DNA of 64,000 nt from Lachnospiraceae bacterium C6A11 (GTDB lineage: Bacteria; Bacillota; Clostridia; Lachnospirales; Lachnospiraceae). The notes beneath the pieces are model-generated. The model was given only the letters and a program-made list of their open reading frames with translations, had not been told where the DNA came from and did no database searches. The stretch's first letter is position 1; every line of letters starts with the position of its first letter. Shown one piece after another: positions 25,379 through 33,681 of the stretch. Location of the stretch: NCBI GenBank assembly GCA_000702245.1, contig JNKY01000002.1:1-64000 (forward strand), in the 5' to 3' direction. Both the position numbers and the translations under genes were made by a program.

Positions 25379-27763
25379 ATGGAACCAAATAACAGACCAA
25401 GAGCTAGAGAAAAAAGGGTAACGAACAACGGTAAGGGCGTTGGAAGGAAGGGCGAAGGGCTTGGAACAGGTCCTGTTGGCACCTCCGACGGCTACGGCGG
25501 AAGAGTCGGATCCGGAAGTTCGGGCGGAGGACATCACATCAGTAAGGGCGCAGCCATTGGTGGCGGCGGTGGTATCCTCGCAGTGATCATAGCGGCAATA
25601 ATGATGCTGTTTGGCGGTGGCGCCGGCGGCGGTGGTGGAACAGGCTCAGGCGGCGGCAGCGGCTCGGGCGGAAACCAGAACATCGGTGGCGGCGGTACGG
25701 CTGTAACAGAGGACATCTCAAGTGGAAGCCAGAGTGAGGGCGCAAGCTATAAGCTTGATACAACGGTAGCTGCAGGATCACGTGAGAAGCGTACAAAGAT
25801 ACTTGGAAACAACCAGGACACTATCACATTCATGGTATATATGTGTGGTACTGACCTTGAGTCAAAGTACGGTATGTCTTCAGCTGATCTTTCAGAGATG
25901 GCTTCAGCTCAGTTTGGCGATAATATCAATATCATCGTTTATACCGGCGGCTGCTCTAAGTGGAAGACCAACGGTATCAGTAATAAGGTTAACCAGATAT
26001 TCCAGGTTAAGCCGGGTTCTATGACCTGCCTTGTAACGGATGACGGAAATAAGCCGATGACCGATCCTGATACACTTTCAGGCTTCATCAAATACTGCGC
26101 TAAGAACTTCCCGGCAAACAGATATGAACTTATCATGTGGGATCACGGCGGAGGATCGGTAAGCGGTTACGGCTATGATGAGAAGAACAAGAACAGCGGT
26201 TCAATGAGCCTTAGCGGAATCAACAAGGCCCTTAAGGATGGCGGAGTTAAATTCGATATGGTCGGCTTTGATGCCTGCCTTATGGCTACAGCAGAGACTG
26301 CACTTATGCTTGATCCTTATGCTGACTATCTTGTTGCTTCAGAGGAAACTGAGCCGGGTATCGGCTGGTTCTACACAAACTGGCTCAACAAGCTTGGCGA
26401 GAATACATCTATGTCGACTCTTGAGCTGGGCAAGCTGATCATCGACGATTATACCTATGCCTGCAAGCAGAAGTGCCGCGGACAGGCTACAACACTTTCG
26501 CTTATCGACCTTGCAGAGTTTGCAAATACAGTTCCTTCAAAGATCGGAACCTTCTCTAAGTCAGTAAGCGGACTTATCACAAATCAGGAATATAAGCAGG
26601 TTTCTGATGCCAGAAATGTTACAAGAGAGTTCGCACAGAGCTCTAAGATAGACCAGGTTGACCTTGTTAACCTTGCACAGAACATGAAGACCGCTGAAGG
26701 CGAGGAGCTGGCAAAGGCACTTAAGGGAGCTGTTAAATACAACAGAACCTCCATCAATATGACCAATGCATACGGCGTATCGATCTACTTCCCATATCAG
26801 AGGACCTCTTACGTAGATAAGGCTTGCCAGAACTATTCCGCAATCGGTATGAATGATGAATACAGCAAGTGTATCCGTCAGTTTGCAAGTCTTGAGACCT
26901 CAGGTCAGATCCAGGCAGGCGGTTCGTCAAACGCTTCAGGTTCACTCTTCGATATGCTTGGTGGCGGATCAGGCGGCGGCAGTACATCTATCACAGATCT
27001 TCTCGGAGCCTTCTTCGGTGGTAGAAGTCATGTTATCGATGATCTCGATGAAACAAATACAGCTTTCATGGATGATCTGGATATAGACGAGACAGCTGAA
27101 TACATATCAGATAACTATTTTGATCCAACAAAGCTTGTCTGGGAGGATGAGAACGGTACTCCGAAGATTGACCTTGCAGCAGATCAGTGGCAGCTTATTC
27201 ACAGTGTTGATCAGAATCTCTTCTATGATGACGGTACAGGTTATCTTGATCTCGGTCTTGATAATATTTACAGCTTCGATGATGACGGAAAGTTTGTTGC
27301 TGATACTGACAGAACATGGATATCTATCAATGGTCAGCCGGTTGCATATTATCACCTTGATACAACAGAGAATGGTGATGACTGGACCATAACAGGACGT
27401 GTTCCGGCTATCATGAACGGTACAAGGATAGACCTTATACTTGTGTTTGATAATGAAAATCCTGATGGCTATATTGCAGGCTACATGCCGGCATATACAG
27501 AGGGCGAGACCGATGCGGTTGCAAAGATCGAGACAGACCTCTTCAGTGAGACAGGAGATTCAAGCGTTAAGGTTACATTTATCTGCGATTATTATTCTTA
27601 TGATATGGAATATGTTGATTCCTATGTTATCGGATATGCGACACTTGACGGCGTGACCGACGAGATCAGTAATACTGACGTTGGTGCGGGTAAGGTTAAG
27701 ATCGCTTACAGATTTACAGATATTTACAACCAGAGCTACTGGACCCCGACACTTTCAAGATAA
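25379..27763 (+). CDS. Membrane-anchored clostripain-family (C11) cysteine peptidase
   Basis: A 794-residue protein. A basic, glycine-rich N-terminus (1-60) leads to one membrane helix (about 61-80) flanked by Gly/Ser runs, so the rest is probably outside (type II anchor). The peptidase domain (about 145-500) has TFMVYMCGTDLESKYG, catalytic His256 in MWDHGGG and Cys300 in FDACLMA, the hallmarks of clostripain and other C11 enzymes that cleave after basic residues. An acidic beta-rich C-terminal region (about 560-794) is unassigned. The gene begins 16 bases after the ABC permease, suggesting an exporter-peptidase unit, perhaps one that exports and matures a peptide; no peptide gene was identified. 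Confidence 0.85.
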   Translation: MEPNNRPRAREKRVTNNGKGVGRKGEGLGTGPVGTSDGYGGRVGSGSSGGGHHISKGAAIGGGGGILAVIIAAIMMLFGGGAGGGGGTGSGGGSGSGGNQNIGGGGTAVTEDISSGSQSEGASYKLDTTVAAGSREKRTKILGNNQDTITFMVYMCGTDLESKYGMSSADLSEMASAQFGDNINIIVYTGGCSKWKTNGISNKVNQIFQVKPGSMTCLVTDDGNKPMTDPDTLSGFIKYCAKNFPANRYELIMWDHGGGSVSGYGYDEKNKNSGSMSLSGINKALKDGGVKFDMVGFDACLMATAETALMLDPYADYLVASEETEPGIGWFYTNWLNKLGENTSMSTLELGKLIIDDYTYACKQKCRGQATTLSLIDLAEFANTVPSKIGTFSKSVSGLITNQEYKQVSDARNVTREFAQSSKIDQVDLVNLAQNMKTAEGEELAKALKGAVKYNRTSINMTNAYGVSIYFPYQRTSYVDKACQNYSAIGMNDEYSKCIRQFASLETSGQIQAGGSSNASGSLFDMLGGGSGGGSTSITDLLGAFFGGRSHVIDDLDETNTAFMDDLDIDETAEYISDNYFDPTKLVWEDENGTPKIDLAADQWQLIHSVDQNLFYDDGTGYLDLGLDNIYSFDDDGKFVADTDRTWISINGQPVAYYHLDTTENGDDWTITGRVPAIMNGTRIDLILVFDNENPDGYIAGYMPAYTEGETDAVAKIETDLFSETGDSSVKVTFICDYYSYDMEYVDSYVIGYATLDGVTDEISNTDVGAGKVKIAYRFTDIYNQSYWTPTLSR

Positions 27764-27797
27764 TAGGATAGGACGGGAAATAATAATTTGACCAAAA

Positions 27798-27812
27798 TGC
27801 AAATCATTTGCA
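27798..27812. promoter_or_regulatory. Zur/Fur-family box 1
   Basis: TGCAAAT-C-ATTTGCA is a perfect 7-1-7 inverted repeat, the format of Fur, Zur and PerR operators. It ends nine bases before the -35 box. Confidence 0.8.
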
Positions 27813-27821
27813 AAATATGTA

Positions 27822-27850
27822 TTGACATATCACTGTAAGGGTGATACTAT
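27822..27850 (+). promoter_or_regulatory. Promoter of the zinc operon
   Basis: TTGACA (27822-27827), a 17-base spacer and TACTAT (27845-27850) form a strong vegetative promoter. The two 7-1-7 boxes lie on either side. Confidence 0.87.
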
Positions 27851-27856
27851 ACATTC

Positions 27857-27871
27857 TGCAAATGATTTGCA
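27857..27871. promoter_or_regulatory. Zur/Fur-family box 2
   Basis: TGCAAAT-G-ATTTGCA, a second perfect 7-1-7 repeat differing from box 1 only in the centre base, overlaps the expected transcription start. Binding here would block the polymerase. Confidence 0.82.
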
Positions 27872-27929
27872 TTTTATTTTTGTTTTGCAGAATAACTATA
27901 AAATTCAAGTATTGAAAGAGGCAGAGAGC

Positions 27930-28373
27930 ATGAACGATAAGATTGTTTGTTCAGATAATCAAAAAAAGGAATATCGTACCAAATGCAAGGACCTGATCAT
28001 GAGTTACATCGAGACGCACAAAAACGAAAGGTTTTCAGCAGCTGATATTTCAAAATACGTTACGGAGGCCGACAGCAGGACGAACATCACAACTATTTAC
28101 CGTAACCTTGAAAAGCTGACAAGCGATGGCACACTTATCAAGACTAAAAATCCGGCTAACGATTTCTGCTTCTATCAATACGCCGGCGAAGACAGCCGCT
28201 GCGACGGACATCTTCATATGCAGTGCAGGATCTGCGGCAAGGTCGTACATCTGAATGACAGATATATGGCCGAGGTTTACAGCCATATGGCGAAGGAGCT
28301 TGGCTTCAAGATTGATTTCAGAGCATCCGTGCTTGTGGGTGTATGTAAGAACTGCAGGATACTGCCAATATAA
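27930..28373 (+). CDS. zur: Fur-family regulator, probable zinc repressor Zur
   Basis: A 147-residue Fur-family repressor with an N-terminal winged helix (about 20-85, with NITTIYRNLEKL) and a C-terminal metal-binding domain carrying the structural zinc pairs CRIC and CKNC and a His cluster near GHLHMQC. ATG 27930 gives the normal family length; reading further upstream in frame runs through the promoter and box 2. The first gene downstream is a His-rich zinc-type binding protein, and two 7-1-7 boxes flank the promoter, so it most likely represses its own operon when zinc is plentiful. Fur or PerR specificity cannot be excluded from sequence alone. Confidence 0.87.
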   Translation: MNDKIVCSDNQKKEYRTKCKDLIMSYIETHKNERFSAADISKYVTEADSRTNITTIYRNLEKLTSDGTLIKTKNPANDFCFYQYAGEDSRCDGHLHMQCRICGKVVHLNDRYMAEVYSHMAKELGFKIDFRASVLVGVCKNCRILPI

Positions 28374-28397
28374 AAGCTTTATCAGGAGGATGACTTG

Positions 28398-29495
28398 ATG
28401 AGAGGGACAGAATTTATTTCTAAGAAGTTATTTAAGAAGATTACGATCGGGCTTTTAGCAGCAGCTATGATCGTGCTTGGAATAACAGGCTGCGGCAAGA
28501 AGGATAACAAGAAGACCGCGGATGCTAAAGATGGAAAGATCAATATCGTATGTACGATCTTCCCTGAATATGACTGGGTTAAAGAGATCATTAAGGGGCA
28601 GGAAGATAAGTTCAATCTGACTATGCTTATGGCAAACGGTGCGGACCTTCACAACTTCCAGCCTACAGCAGACGATATTTTAACAATATCTCAGTGTGAT
28701 ATATTTATCTATGTCGGCGGTGAGTCTGACGGCTGGGTAGATGATGCGCTGAAAGAAGCAACAAATAAGAATATGATCGTTATCAACCTTATGAATGTTC
28801 TCGGCGACCGTGCGAAAGAGGAAGAACTAATCGAAGGTATGCAGGGCGAGGATGAGCATGAGCATCACCATGATGATGAGGATGAAGATCATGATCATGA
28901 AGATGCAGATGAGCATGATCATGATGACGAGGACGAAGAAGAAGGCCCTGAATATGATGAGCACGTATGGCTTTCAATTCAGAACGCAGTTGTTCTTATA
29001 GATTATATTGAGCGACAGATCAGCAGCCTCGACAAGGATGAGACAAGAGTAAGCACATATAAGGCAAATGCAGATGCTTATATCGTGAAGCTTGGAGAGC
29101 TTGACAGCCAGTATGAGGAAGCGGTAAAGAGTGCCAAGTTTAATACAGTTGTATTTGGCGACAGATTCCCATTCAGATATCTTATTGATGATTACGGAAT
29201 CAAGTATTATGCAGCATTTATCGGCTGCAGCGCTGAAACAGAAGCGTCCTTCGAGACCATCACCTTCCTTGCAGGAAAGATTGATGAGCTGGGAGTTGAT
29301 TCAGTTCTCACCATCGAGACCTCTGCAGATAAGCAGATAGCAAATACAATTATTTCAAATACAAAGACCAAGGATCAGAAGGTTCTGACTCTTGACTCTA
29401 TGCAGGCAGTTACTTCAAAGGATGCTGATAACGGAAAGAGTTATTATGATATAATGGCAGCAAACCTTGAGGTTCTGAAGGAAGCACTGAACTAG
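28398..29495 (+). CDS. znuA: Zinc ABC transporter substrate-binding lipoprotein (ZnuA/AdcA-like)
   Basis: A 365-residue lipoprotein; the signal ends at a lipobox (GITGC, Cys at about residue 32). It belongs to the cluster A-I metal-binding proteins (PF01297). Between about residues 153 and 195 is a loop of His, Asp and Glu, including DEHEHHHDDEDEDHDHED, the zinc-collecting loop of ZnuA-type proteins. It delivers Zn2+ to ZnuB and ZnuC at the cell surface. AGGAGG (28384-28389) lies eight bases before ATG 28398. It follows zur by 24 bases. Confidence 0.93.
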   Translation: MRGTEFISKKLFKKITIGLLAAAMIVLGITGCGKKDNKKTADAKDGKINIVCTIFPEYDWVKEIIKGQEDKFNLTMLMANGADLHNFQPTADDILTISQCDIFIYVGGESDGWVDDALKEATNKNMIVINLMNVLGDRAKEEELIEGMQGEDEHEHHHDDEDEDHDHEDADEHDHDDEDEEEGPEYDEHVWLSIQNAVVLIDYIERQISSLDKDETRVSTYKANADAYIVKLGELDSQYEEAVKSAKFNTVVFGDRFPFRYLIDDYGIKYYAAFIGCSAETEASFETITFLAGKIDELGVDSVLTIETSADKQIANTIISNTKTKDQKVLTLDSMQAVTSKDADNGKSYYDIMAANLEVLKEALN

Positions 29496-29569
29496 TTTTT
29501 GAGAACGGTTCGGAGAGGTTTGGGTTACTTAAGGTCGCTGTAACAGAATAGTATTTTATGAATAAAGAG

Positions 29570-29615
29570 GGATCATATATTTCACGCCTTCACAAGCGGC
29601 TGAAATATGTGGTCC
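29570..29615. repeat. Hairpin between znuA and znuC
   Basis: GGATCATATATTTCA (29570-29584) pairs with TGAAATATGTGGTCC (29601-29615) with three wobbles or mismatches around a GC-containing apex. There is no T-tract; it may set relative expression of the surface protein and the membrane transporter. Confidence 0.55.
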
Positions 29616-29644
29616 TTAAGGTGGTATAAAGAGGAGTTTAAAAA

Positions 29645-30391
29645 ATGGCTTATATCGTATGTGAAAATCTGGCAGTCGGTTATGAGAAAAAGCCGGTTGC
29701 GGAAAATATCAACTTCAAGGTTGAGAAGGGAGACAGTCTCTACATAGTCGGAGAGAACGGAGCAGGTAAGAGTACACTTATGAAGACACTGCTTCATCTT
29801 ACTTCGCCTATTTCGGGCACTATTACCTATGGCGACGATCTTAAGCCGTATGAGGTTGGCTATCTCCCTCAGCAGACCATAGTTCAGAAGGACTTCCCTG
29901 CGTCTGTTTATGAGATAGTGCTTTCCGGAGCTCTGACCAAGTCGAAGTTCAGACCGTTCTACAGCAAGGAGCTGAAGGCGCTTGCCTGTGAAAATATGGA
30001 GAAGATGAATATCTGGGATATGAGGAAGAAATGCTACCGCAATCTTTCGGGTGGTCAGCAGCAGAGAGTGCTTCTTGCAAGAGCCCTTACTGCGACCACG
30101 AAGCTTCTTCTTCTGGATGAGCCGGTCAGCGGACTTGATCCCAAGGTTACCAATGAGATGTATACTCTGATCGACGAGCTGAACAAGGAAGGGATAACCA
30201 TAATCATGGTTTCACACGATATTCAGGCTGCGGCGAAATACGCGAAAACCGTCCTTCACGTTGAGGGTACAACAAACTTCTTCGGTACCAAGGAGGAATA
30301 CTTGAAGAGTGATGAATACATCTACCTCACCGGAGAGGAAGGCTTGAAAAAGCACAGAAAAGAGATGGAAGAAAAAGGGAGGAACGAATAA
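29645..30391 (+). CDS. znuC: Zinc ABC transporter ATPase (ZnuC-like)
   Basis: A 248-residue ABC ATPase of the metal-uptake class. Walker A is GENGAGKST (about 36-44), the Q-loop is YLPQQT, the signature is LSGGQQQRVLLARAL (about 134) and Walker B is LLLLDEPVSGLD (about 155-166), with VSHDI as switch. It powers zinc uptake through ZnuB. Its stop codon overlaps the start of znuB (TAATG). Confidence 0.94.
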   Translation: MAYIVCENLAVGYEKKPVAENINFKVEKGDSLYIVGENGAGKSTLMKTLLHLTSPISGTITYGDDLKPYEVGYLPQQTIVQKDFPASVYEIVLSGALTKSKFRPFYSKELKALACENMEKMNIWDMRKKCYRNLSGGQQQRVLLARALTATTKLLLLDEPVSGLDPKVTNEMYTLIDELNKEGITIIMVSHDIQAAAKYAKTVLHVEGTTNFFGTKEEYLKSDEYIYLTGEEGLKKHRKEMEEKGRNE

Positions 30392-31236
30392 TGACCGGTT
30401 GGGAAAAATTACAGTATTATTTTGAATTCTCCTTTGTCAGATATGCGGTTATAGTCGGAGTTCTTATAGCACTTTGCTCATCGCTTCTGGGCGTTACACT
30501 GGTGCTTAAGAGATATTCATTTATAGGTGACGGTCTGTCGCACGTGGCCTTCGGCGCTATGGCGGTTGCATCAGTCATGAAGCTTTCAAATGTGAACTAC
30601 CTGACATTGCCTGTTACAGTTGTTTCTGCAATCCTTCTTCTCAGGATGGGACAGAATACCAAGATCAAGGGTGATGCTGCGATAGCTATGCTTTCGGTAG
30701 CATCGCTGGCTATCGGTTATATGCTGATGAATGTATTTGCGACGTCGGCAAATGTTTCGGGAGATGTCTGCAGTACGCTGTTCGGTTCGACGTCGATCAT
30801 CACGCTGCAGAAGCAGGACGTTAATCTCTGCATATACCTGTCGACTGCTGTAATACTTGTATTCATTCTGTTCTACAACAGGATATTTGCGGTAACCTTT
30901 GATGAAAACTTTGCGAAGGCGACAGGCTCGAAGGCAAATATGTATAACCTCTTGATTGCGATAATCACCGCGGTTATAATAGTCCTCGGAATGAATCTGG
31001 TAGGTTCGCTGCTCATCTCGGCGCTGATCATTTTCCCGGCGCTTTCGGCGATGAGACTCATCAGGAATTTTAAGGGCGTTGTGATATGCTCGATGATAAT
31101 ATCCGTGATATGTGCGTTTGTGGGAATCGTTGTGTCGATACTTTATTCGACACCGGTGGGATCGACGATTGTCACAACGGATATGGTTGTATTCCTGATA
31201 TGTTTTTCAATTGGTAAAATTGCAAAGATTGATTAA
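30391..31236 (+). CDS. znuB: Zinc ABC transporter permease (ZnuB-like)
   Basis: A 281-residue ABC-3 family membrane protein with about eight or nine helices. Family signatures include VLKRYSFIGDGLSHVAFG near residue 45 and the GSLLISALIIFPALSAMRL segment in the C-terminal half. It forms the channel for Zn2+ taken from ZnuA. Translation is coupled to znuC by a one-base overlap, with GGGAGG just upstream. Confidence 0.94.
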   Translation: MTGWEKLQYYFEFSFVRYAVIVGVLIALCSSLLGVTLVLKRYSFIGDGLSHVAFGAMAVASVMKLSNVNYLTLPVTVVSAILLLRMGQNTKIKGDAAIAMLSVASLAIGYMLMNVFATSANVSGDVCSTLFGSTSIITLQKQDVNLCIYLSTAVILVFILFYNRIFAVTFDENFAKATGSKANMYNLLIAIITAVIIVLGMNLVGSLLISALIIFPALSAMRLIRNFKGVVICSMIISVICAFVGIVVSILYSTPVGSTIVTTDMVVFLICFSIGKIAKID

Positions 31237-31245
31237 TGATTAAAA

Positions 31246-31321
31246 AACGCCTCGATCTGCATATGGCCACTCACGCGTAGCAAAATACGCGTTCGTGGTC
31301 ACACGCAGATACTTCAGCGTT
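31246..31321. repeat. 76-base multi-segment hairpin between znuB and the lipoprotein gene
   Basis: Nested complementary segments AACGC/GCGTT, ATCTGC/GCAGAT, GGCCAC/GTGGTC and ACGCGTA/TACGCGT fold around a GCAAAA loop (31280-31285). On the + strand no T-tract follows, but on the minus strand the stem is followed by TTTTTT. It may tune expression of the last gene of the operon. Confidence 0.6.
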
Positions 31322-31349
31322 ATGAATGATATTAAAAGGAGCTTGCTAC

Positions 31350-32108
31350 ATGAACATTCGAAAGAAAACGATATCAGTAATGATGGTGGGAGCTGTACTT
31401 GTGATGGCTTTGGCCGGATGTGGAAAAAGTGATGGCGGTAATAGCAGAGTTAAGCAGGGAAATGCTGTTGAGGATGCTATTAACGACCAGATAAATAAAG
31501 AGAAGGGAACGACTACTGAGGCGACGACAGAAGCTACGACTGCAAAGCCGGCGGAGGTTGTGACTACAGAGGCAACAACTGAAGCTACTACTGAGAAGAC
31601 AACGAGCGACACTGCAACTGAAGCTACTACTGAGAAGACAACGAGCGACACTGCAACTGATGCTACGACTGAATCGACAACGGTTGAGCAGGTAACTACA
31701 GAAGAGCTTCCGACCCTTGACATCGATCCTTCAACACTTGATTATTCGGATGTTGATATTGACCTTACTGTAATGGGTAAGGATATGGTTTATTCCACTG
31801 TATATCAGATGGTTTACAATCCGAAGGATTACATCGGAAAGACTGTTAAGATGGAAGGACAGTATTACGTGGCTTTCTCAAATAACCCTGAAAATACAAA
31901 CTTCTACAATTACTGTCTCGTAGCTGATGCCACAGCCTGCTGCCAGCAGGGACTTGAGTTCCTCTGCTATGACGGACACGATACTTATCCGGATGATTTC
32001 CCGGAGGATGGAACAGAGGTTGAGGTTACGGGTGTATTTGAAACCTATCAGGAAGAGGGATACACATATTTCAGACTGACCTATGCGGACATGACCGTAC
32101 TTAATTAA
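31350..32108 (+). CDS. Thr-rich-linker lipoprotein of the zinc operon
   Basis: A 252-residue lipoprotein with lipobox LAGC (Cys at about residue 24). Residues about 50-125 are a Thr/Glu/Ala-rich linker made of EATTE-type units, part of it an exact 39-base tandem duplication. The C-terminal domain (about 135-252) contains YIGKTVKMEGQYYV and GTEVEVTGVFETY, reminiscent of small OB-like domains in proteins linked to zinc uptake (TIGR03943-type; weak resemblance). Its place as last gene of the zinc operon, closed by a strong terminator, suggests a surface role in zinc acquisition. RBS AAGGAG (31336-31341) fixes the start at ATG 31350. Confidence 0.72.
   Translation: MNIRKKTISVMMVGAVLVMALAGCGKSDGGNSRVKQGNAVEDAINDQINKEKGTTTEATTEATTAKPAEVVTTEATTEATTEKTTSDTATEATTEKTTSDTATDATTESTTVEQVTTEELPTLDIDPSTLDYSDVDIDLTVMGKDMVYSTVYQMVYNPKDYIGKTVKMEGQYYVAFSNNPENTNFYNYCLVADATACCQQGLEFLCYDGHDTYPDDFPEDGTEVEVTGVFETYQEEGYTYFRLTYADMTVLN
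31578..31655 (+). repeat. Exact 39-base tandem duplication in the Thr-rich linker
   Basis: 31578-31616 and 31617-31655 are identical. The period is 13 codons, so copy-number changes keep the frame and would only change linker length. Confidence 0.85.
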
Positions 32109-32132
32109 TTTCAGTATTTTCATTGAAATATT

Positions 32133-32187
32133 AGCATATTCATACTATAATTCATTTTGGAAAATTATAGTATGGATATGCTTTTTG
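32133..32187 (+). terminator. Rho-independent terminator of the zinc operon
   Basis: A 20-bp stem (32133-32152 with 32163-32182, one G-U) around a 10-base loop is followed by TTTTTG. Confidence 0.92.
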
Positions 32188-32226
32188 TTTTCCATAAAAC
32201 AGATTATATTTCAAAGGAGAAATACT

Positions 32227-32835
32227 ATGAGTGATATGAATATCGTTTGTCTTGATCTTGAAGGAGTACTTGTTCCGGAAATCTGGATCGCATTTGCTGA
32301 GGCAAGTGGAATCCCTGAGCTGAAGAGAACAACAAGAGACGAACCTGATTACGATAAACTTATGAAGTGGAGACTGGGCATCCTTAAGGAGCACGGACTC
32401 GGACTTAAGGAGATACAGGAGACTATTGCTAAGATTGATCCGCTTCCGGGCGCAAGAGAATTCCTTGACAGCCTGAGAGAGCTTACACAGGTTATCATCA
32501 TCAGCGATACCTTTACACAGTTCGCAAAGCCTCTTATGAAGAAGCTGGGCTGGCCAACGCTTTTCTGCAATACACTTGAGGTTGCTGAGAATGGTGAGAT
32601 CACAGGCTTTAAGATGAGATGCGAGCAGTCTAAGCTTACAACGGTTAAGGCTCTTCAATCTGTTGGATTTGAGACTATAGCCAGCGGTGACAGCCACAAC
32701 GATCTTGGAATGATCCAGGCAAGCAAGGCCGGCTTCCTCTTCAGATCAACAGATGCGATCAAGAAGGAGTTCCCTGAGCTTCCTGCATTTGAGGAGTATG
32801 ATGATCTGCTTGAGGCAATCAAGAAGGCACTCTAG
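32227..32835 (+). CDS. thrH: Phosphoserine phosphatase / homoserine phosphotransferase ThrH
   Basis: A 202-residue HAD-superfamily enzyme of ThrH type. Motif I is DLEGVLVPE with nucleophile Asp10 (Glu in place of the usual second Asp, as in ThrH); ISDTF is motif II and GDSHNDLGMI is motif IV. It removes phosphate from phosphoserine and can pass it to homoserine, linking serine and threonine synthesis. AAAGGAG before ATG 32227 decides the start over an upstream in-frame codon. A T-less hairpin follows. Confidence 0.9.
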   Translation: MSDMNIVCLDLEGVLVPEIWIAFAEASGIPELKRTTRDEPDYDKLMKWRLGILKEHGLGLKEIQETIAKIDPLPGAREFLDSLRELTQVIIISDTFTQFAKPLMKKLGWPTLFCNTLEVAENGEITGFKMRCEQSKLTTVKALQSVGFETIASGDSHNDLGMIQASKAGFLFRSTDAIKKEFPELPAFEEYDDLLEAIKKAL

Positions 32836-32891
32836 GATACACTCGGCTGAATAGTCGGGTTGGTTTGAATAGTTAAATCAGTTTTTAAATG

Positions 32892-32927
32892 TCATGACGG
32901 GCGGCTTCAGGCTCTTGCCCGTCATGA
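32892..32927. repeat. Perfect 11-bp hairpin after thrH
   Basis: TCATGACGGGC (32892-32902) and GCCCGTCATGA (32917-32927) are perfectly complementary around a 14-base loop. No T-tract follows, and the next ribosome binding site begins nine bases on. Confidence 0.65.
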
Positions 32928-32945
32928 TAGACTAAAGGGGTATAA

Positions 32946-33668
32946 ATGGCGGAGAAGATATATACGATACCGGTAAATGATGCATTTAACAGTGACTGCG
33001 AATGTCCACTCTGCAGGCTTTACACGGATCTTGAAAGAGACTCTATCGATTTCACGATGGGGCCGAGCTATATGGAGGACGACAACAGGGAGCAGACCGA
33101 TAAGCTGTGGTTCTGCCCGCCTCACGTGAGGATGCTTTACGCAGAGAAGAACAGGCTCGGTCTTGCTCTTATGATGAATACTCATATGAACAAGGCAATA
33201 AACGAGCTTAAGGAGGCTTCTCACAAAGGTCATGCGGCAAAGAGTGGCCTTTTCAGTCGCGGCAAGGGCGAGAAGAGTGCAGTCGGAAGCTATATCGAGG
33301 AGCTTGAGGGAAATTGCTTTATCTGTGAAAGGATAGGCAAGATATTTCCGAGATATATAGATACCATATTTCATATGTGGAAAAACGATAAGGAGTTTCC
33401 GGCAAAGTTTAAGGAAAGCAAGGGCTTCTGTATAAAGCATTACGGAGTGCTTTATGACACCGCTCCGGAGAAGCTTTCGAAGTCACAGTGCGATGAATTC
33501 ACGGAGGCACTGAATAAGGTATTTTTCGATAATATCGAGCGTGTCAACGGCGATGTCAGCTGGTTCATAGATAAATACGATTACCGTTACAAGGATGCTC
33601 CATGGAAGAATTCCAAGGATGCCCTCCCAAGGGGGATCACAAAAACAAGTCATACGATAGTGGAATAG
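32946..33668 (+). CDS. DUF6062-like Cys-rich protein
   Basis: A 240-residue cytoplasmic protein I place in the DUF6062 group common in Lachnospiraceae. The N-terminus KIYTIPVNDAF is followed by four Cys/His clusters, CECPLC, FCPPHV, CFICER and FCIKHYG, that suggest two bound zinc ions in a repeated module. The function is unknown. It begins after AAAGGGG and is followed 13 bases later by the M16C protease gene, so the two are probably co-transcribed. Confidence 0.7.
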   Translation: MAEKIYTIPVNDAFNSDCECPLCRLYTDLERDSIDFTMGPSYMEDDNREQTDKLWFCPPHVRMLYAEKNRLGLALMMNTHMNKAINELKEASHKGHAAKSGLFSRGKGEKSAVGSYIEELEGNCFICERIGKIFPRYIDTIFHMWKNDKEFPAKFKESKGFCIKHYGVLYDTAPEKLSKSQCDEFTEALNKVFFDNIERVNGDVSWFIDKYDYRYKDAPWKNSKDALPRGITKTSHTIVE

Positions 33669-33681
33669 CGAGGTTTACAAA

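Noticed and set aside
27822-27929. N-terminal extension of the Fur-family protein by 36 residues
   Set aside because: The extension reads through the promoter and box 2; ATG 27930 gives normal family length.
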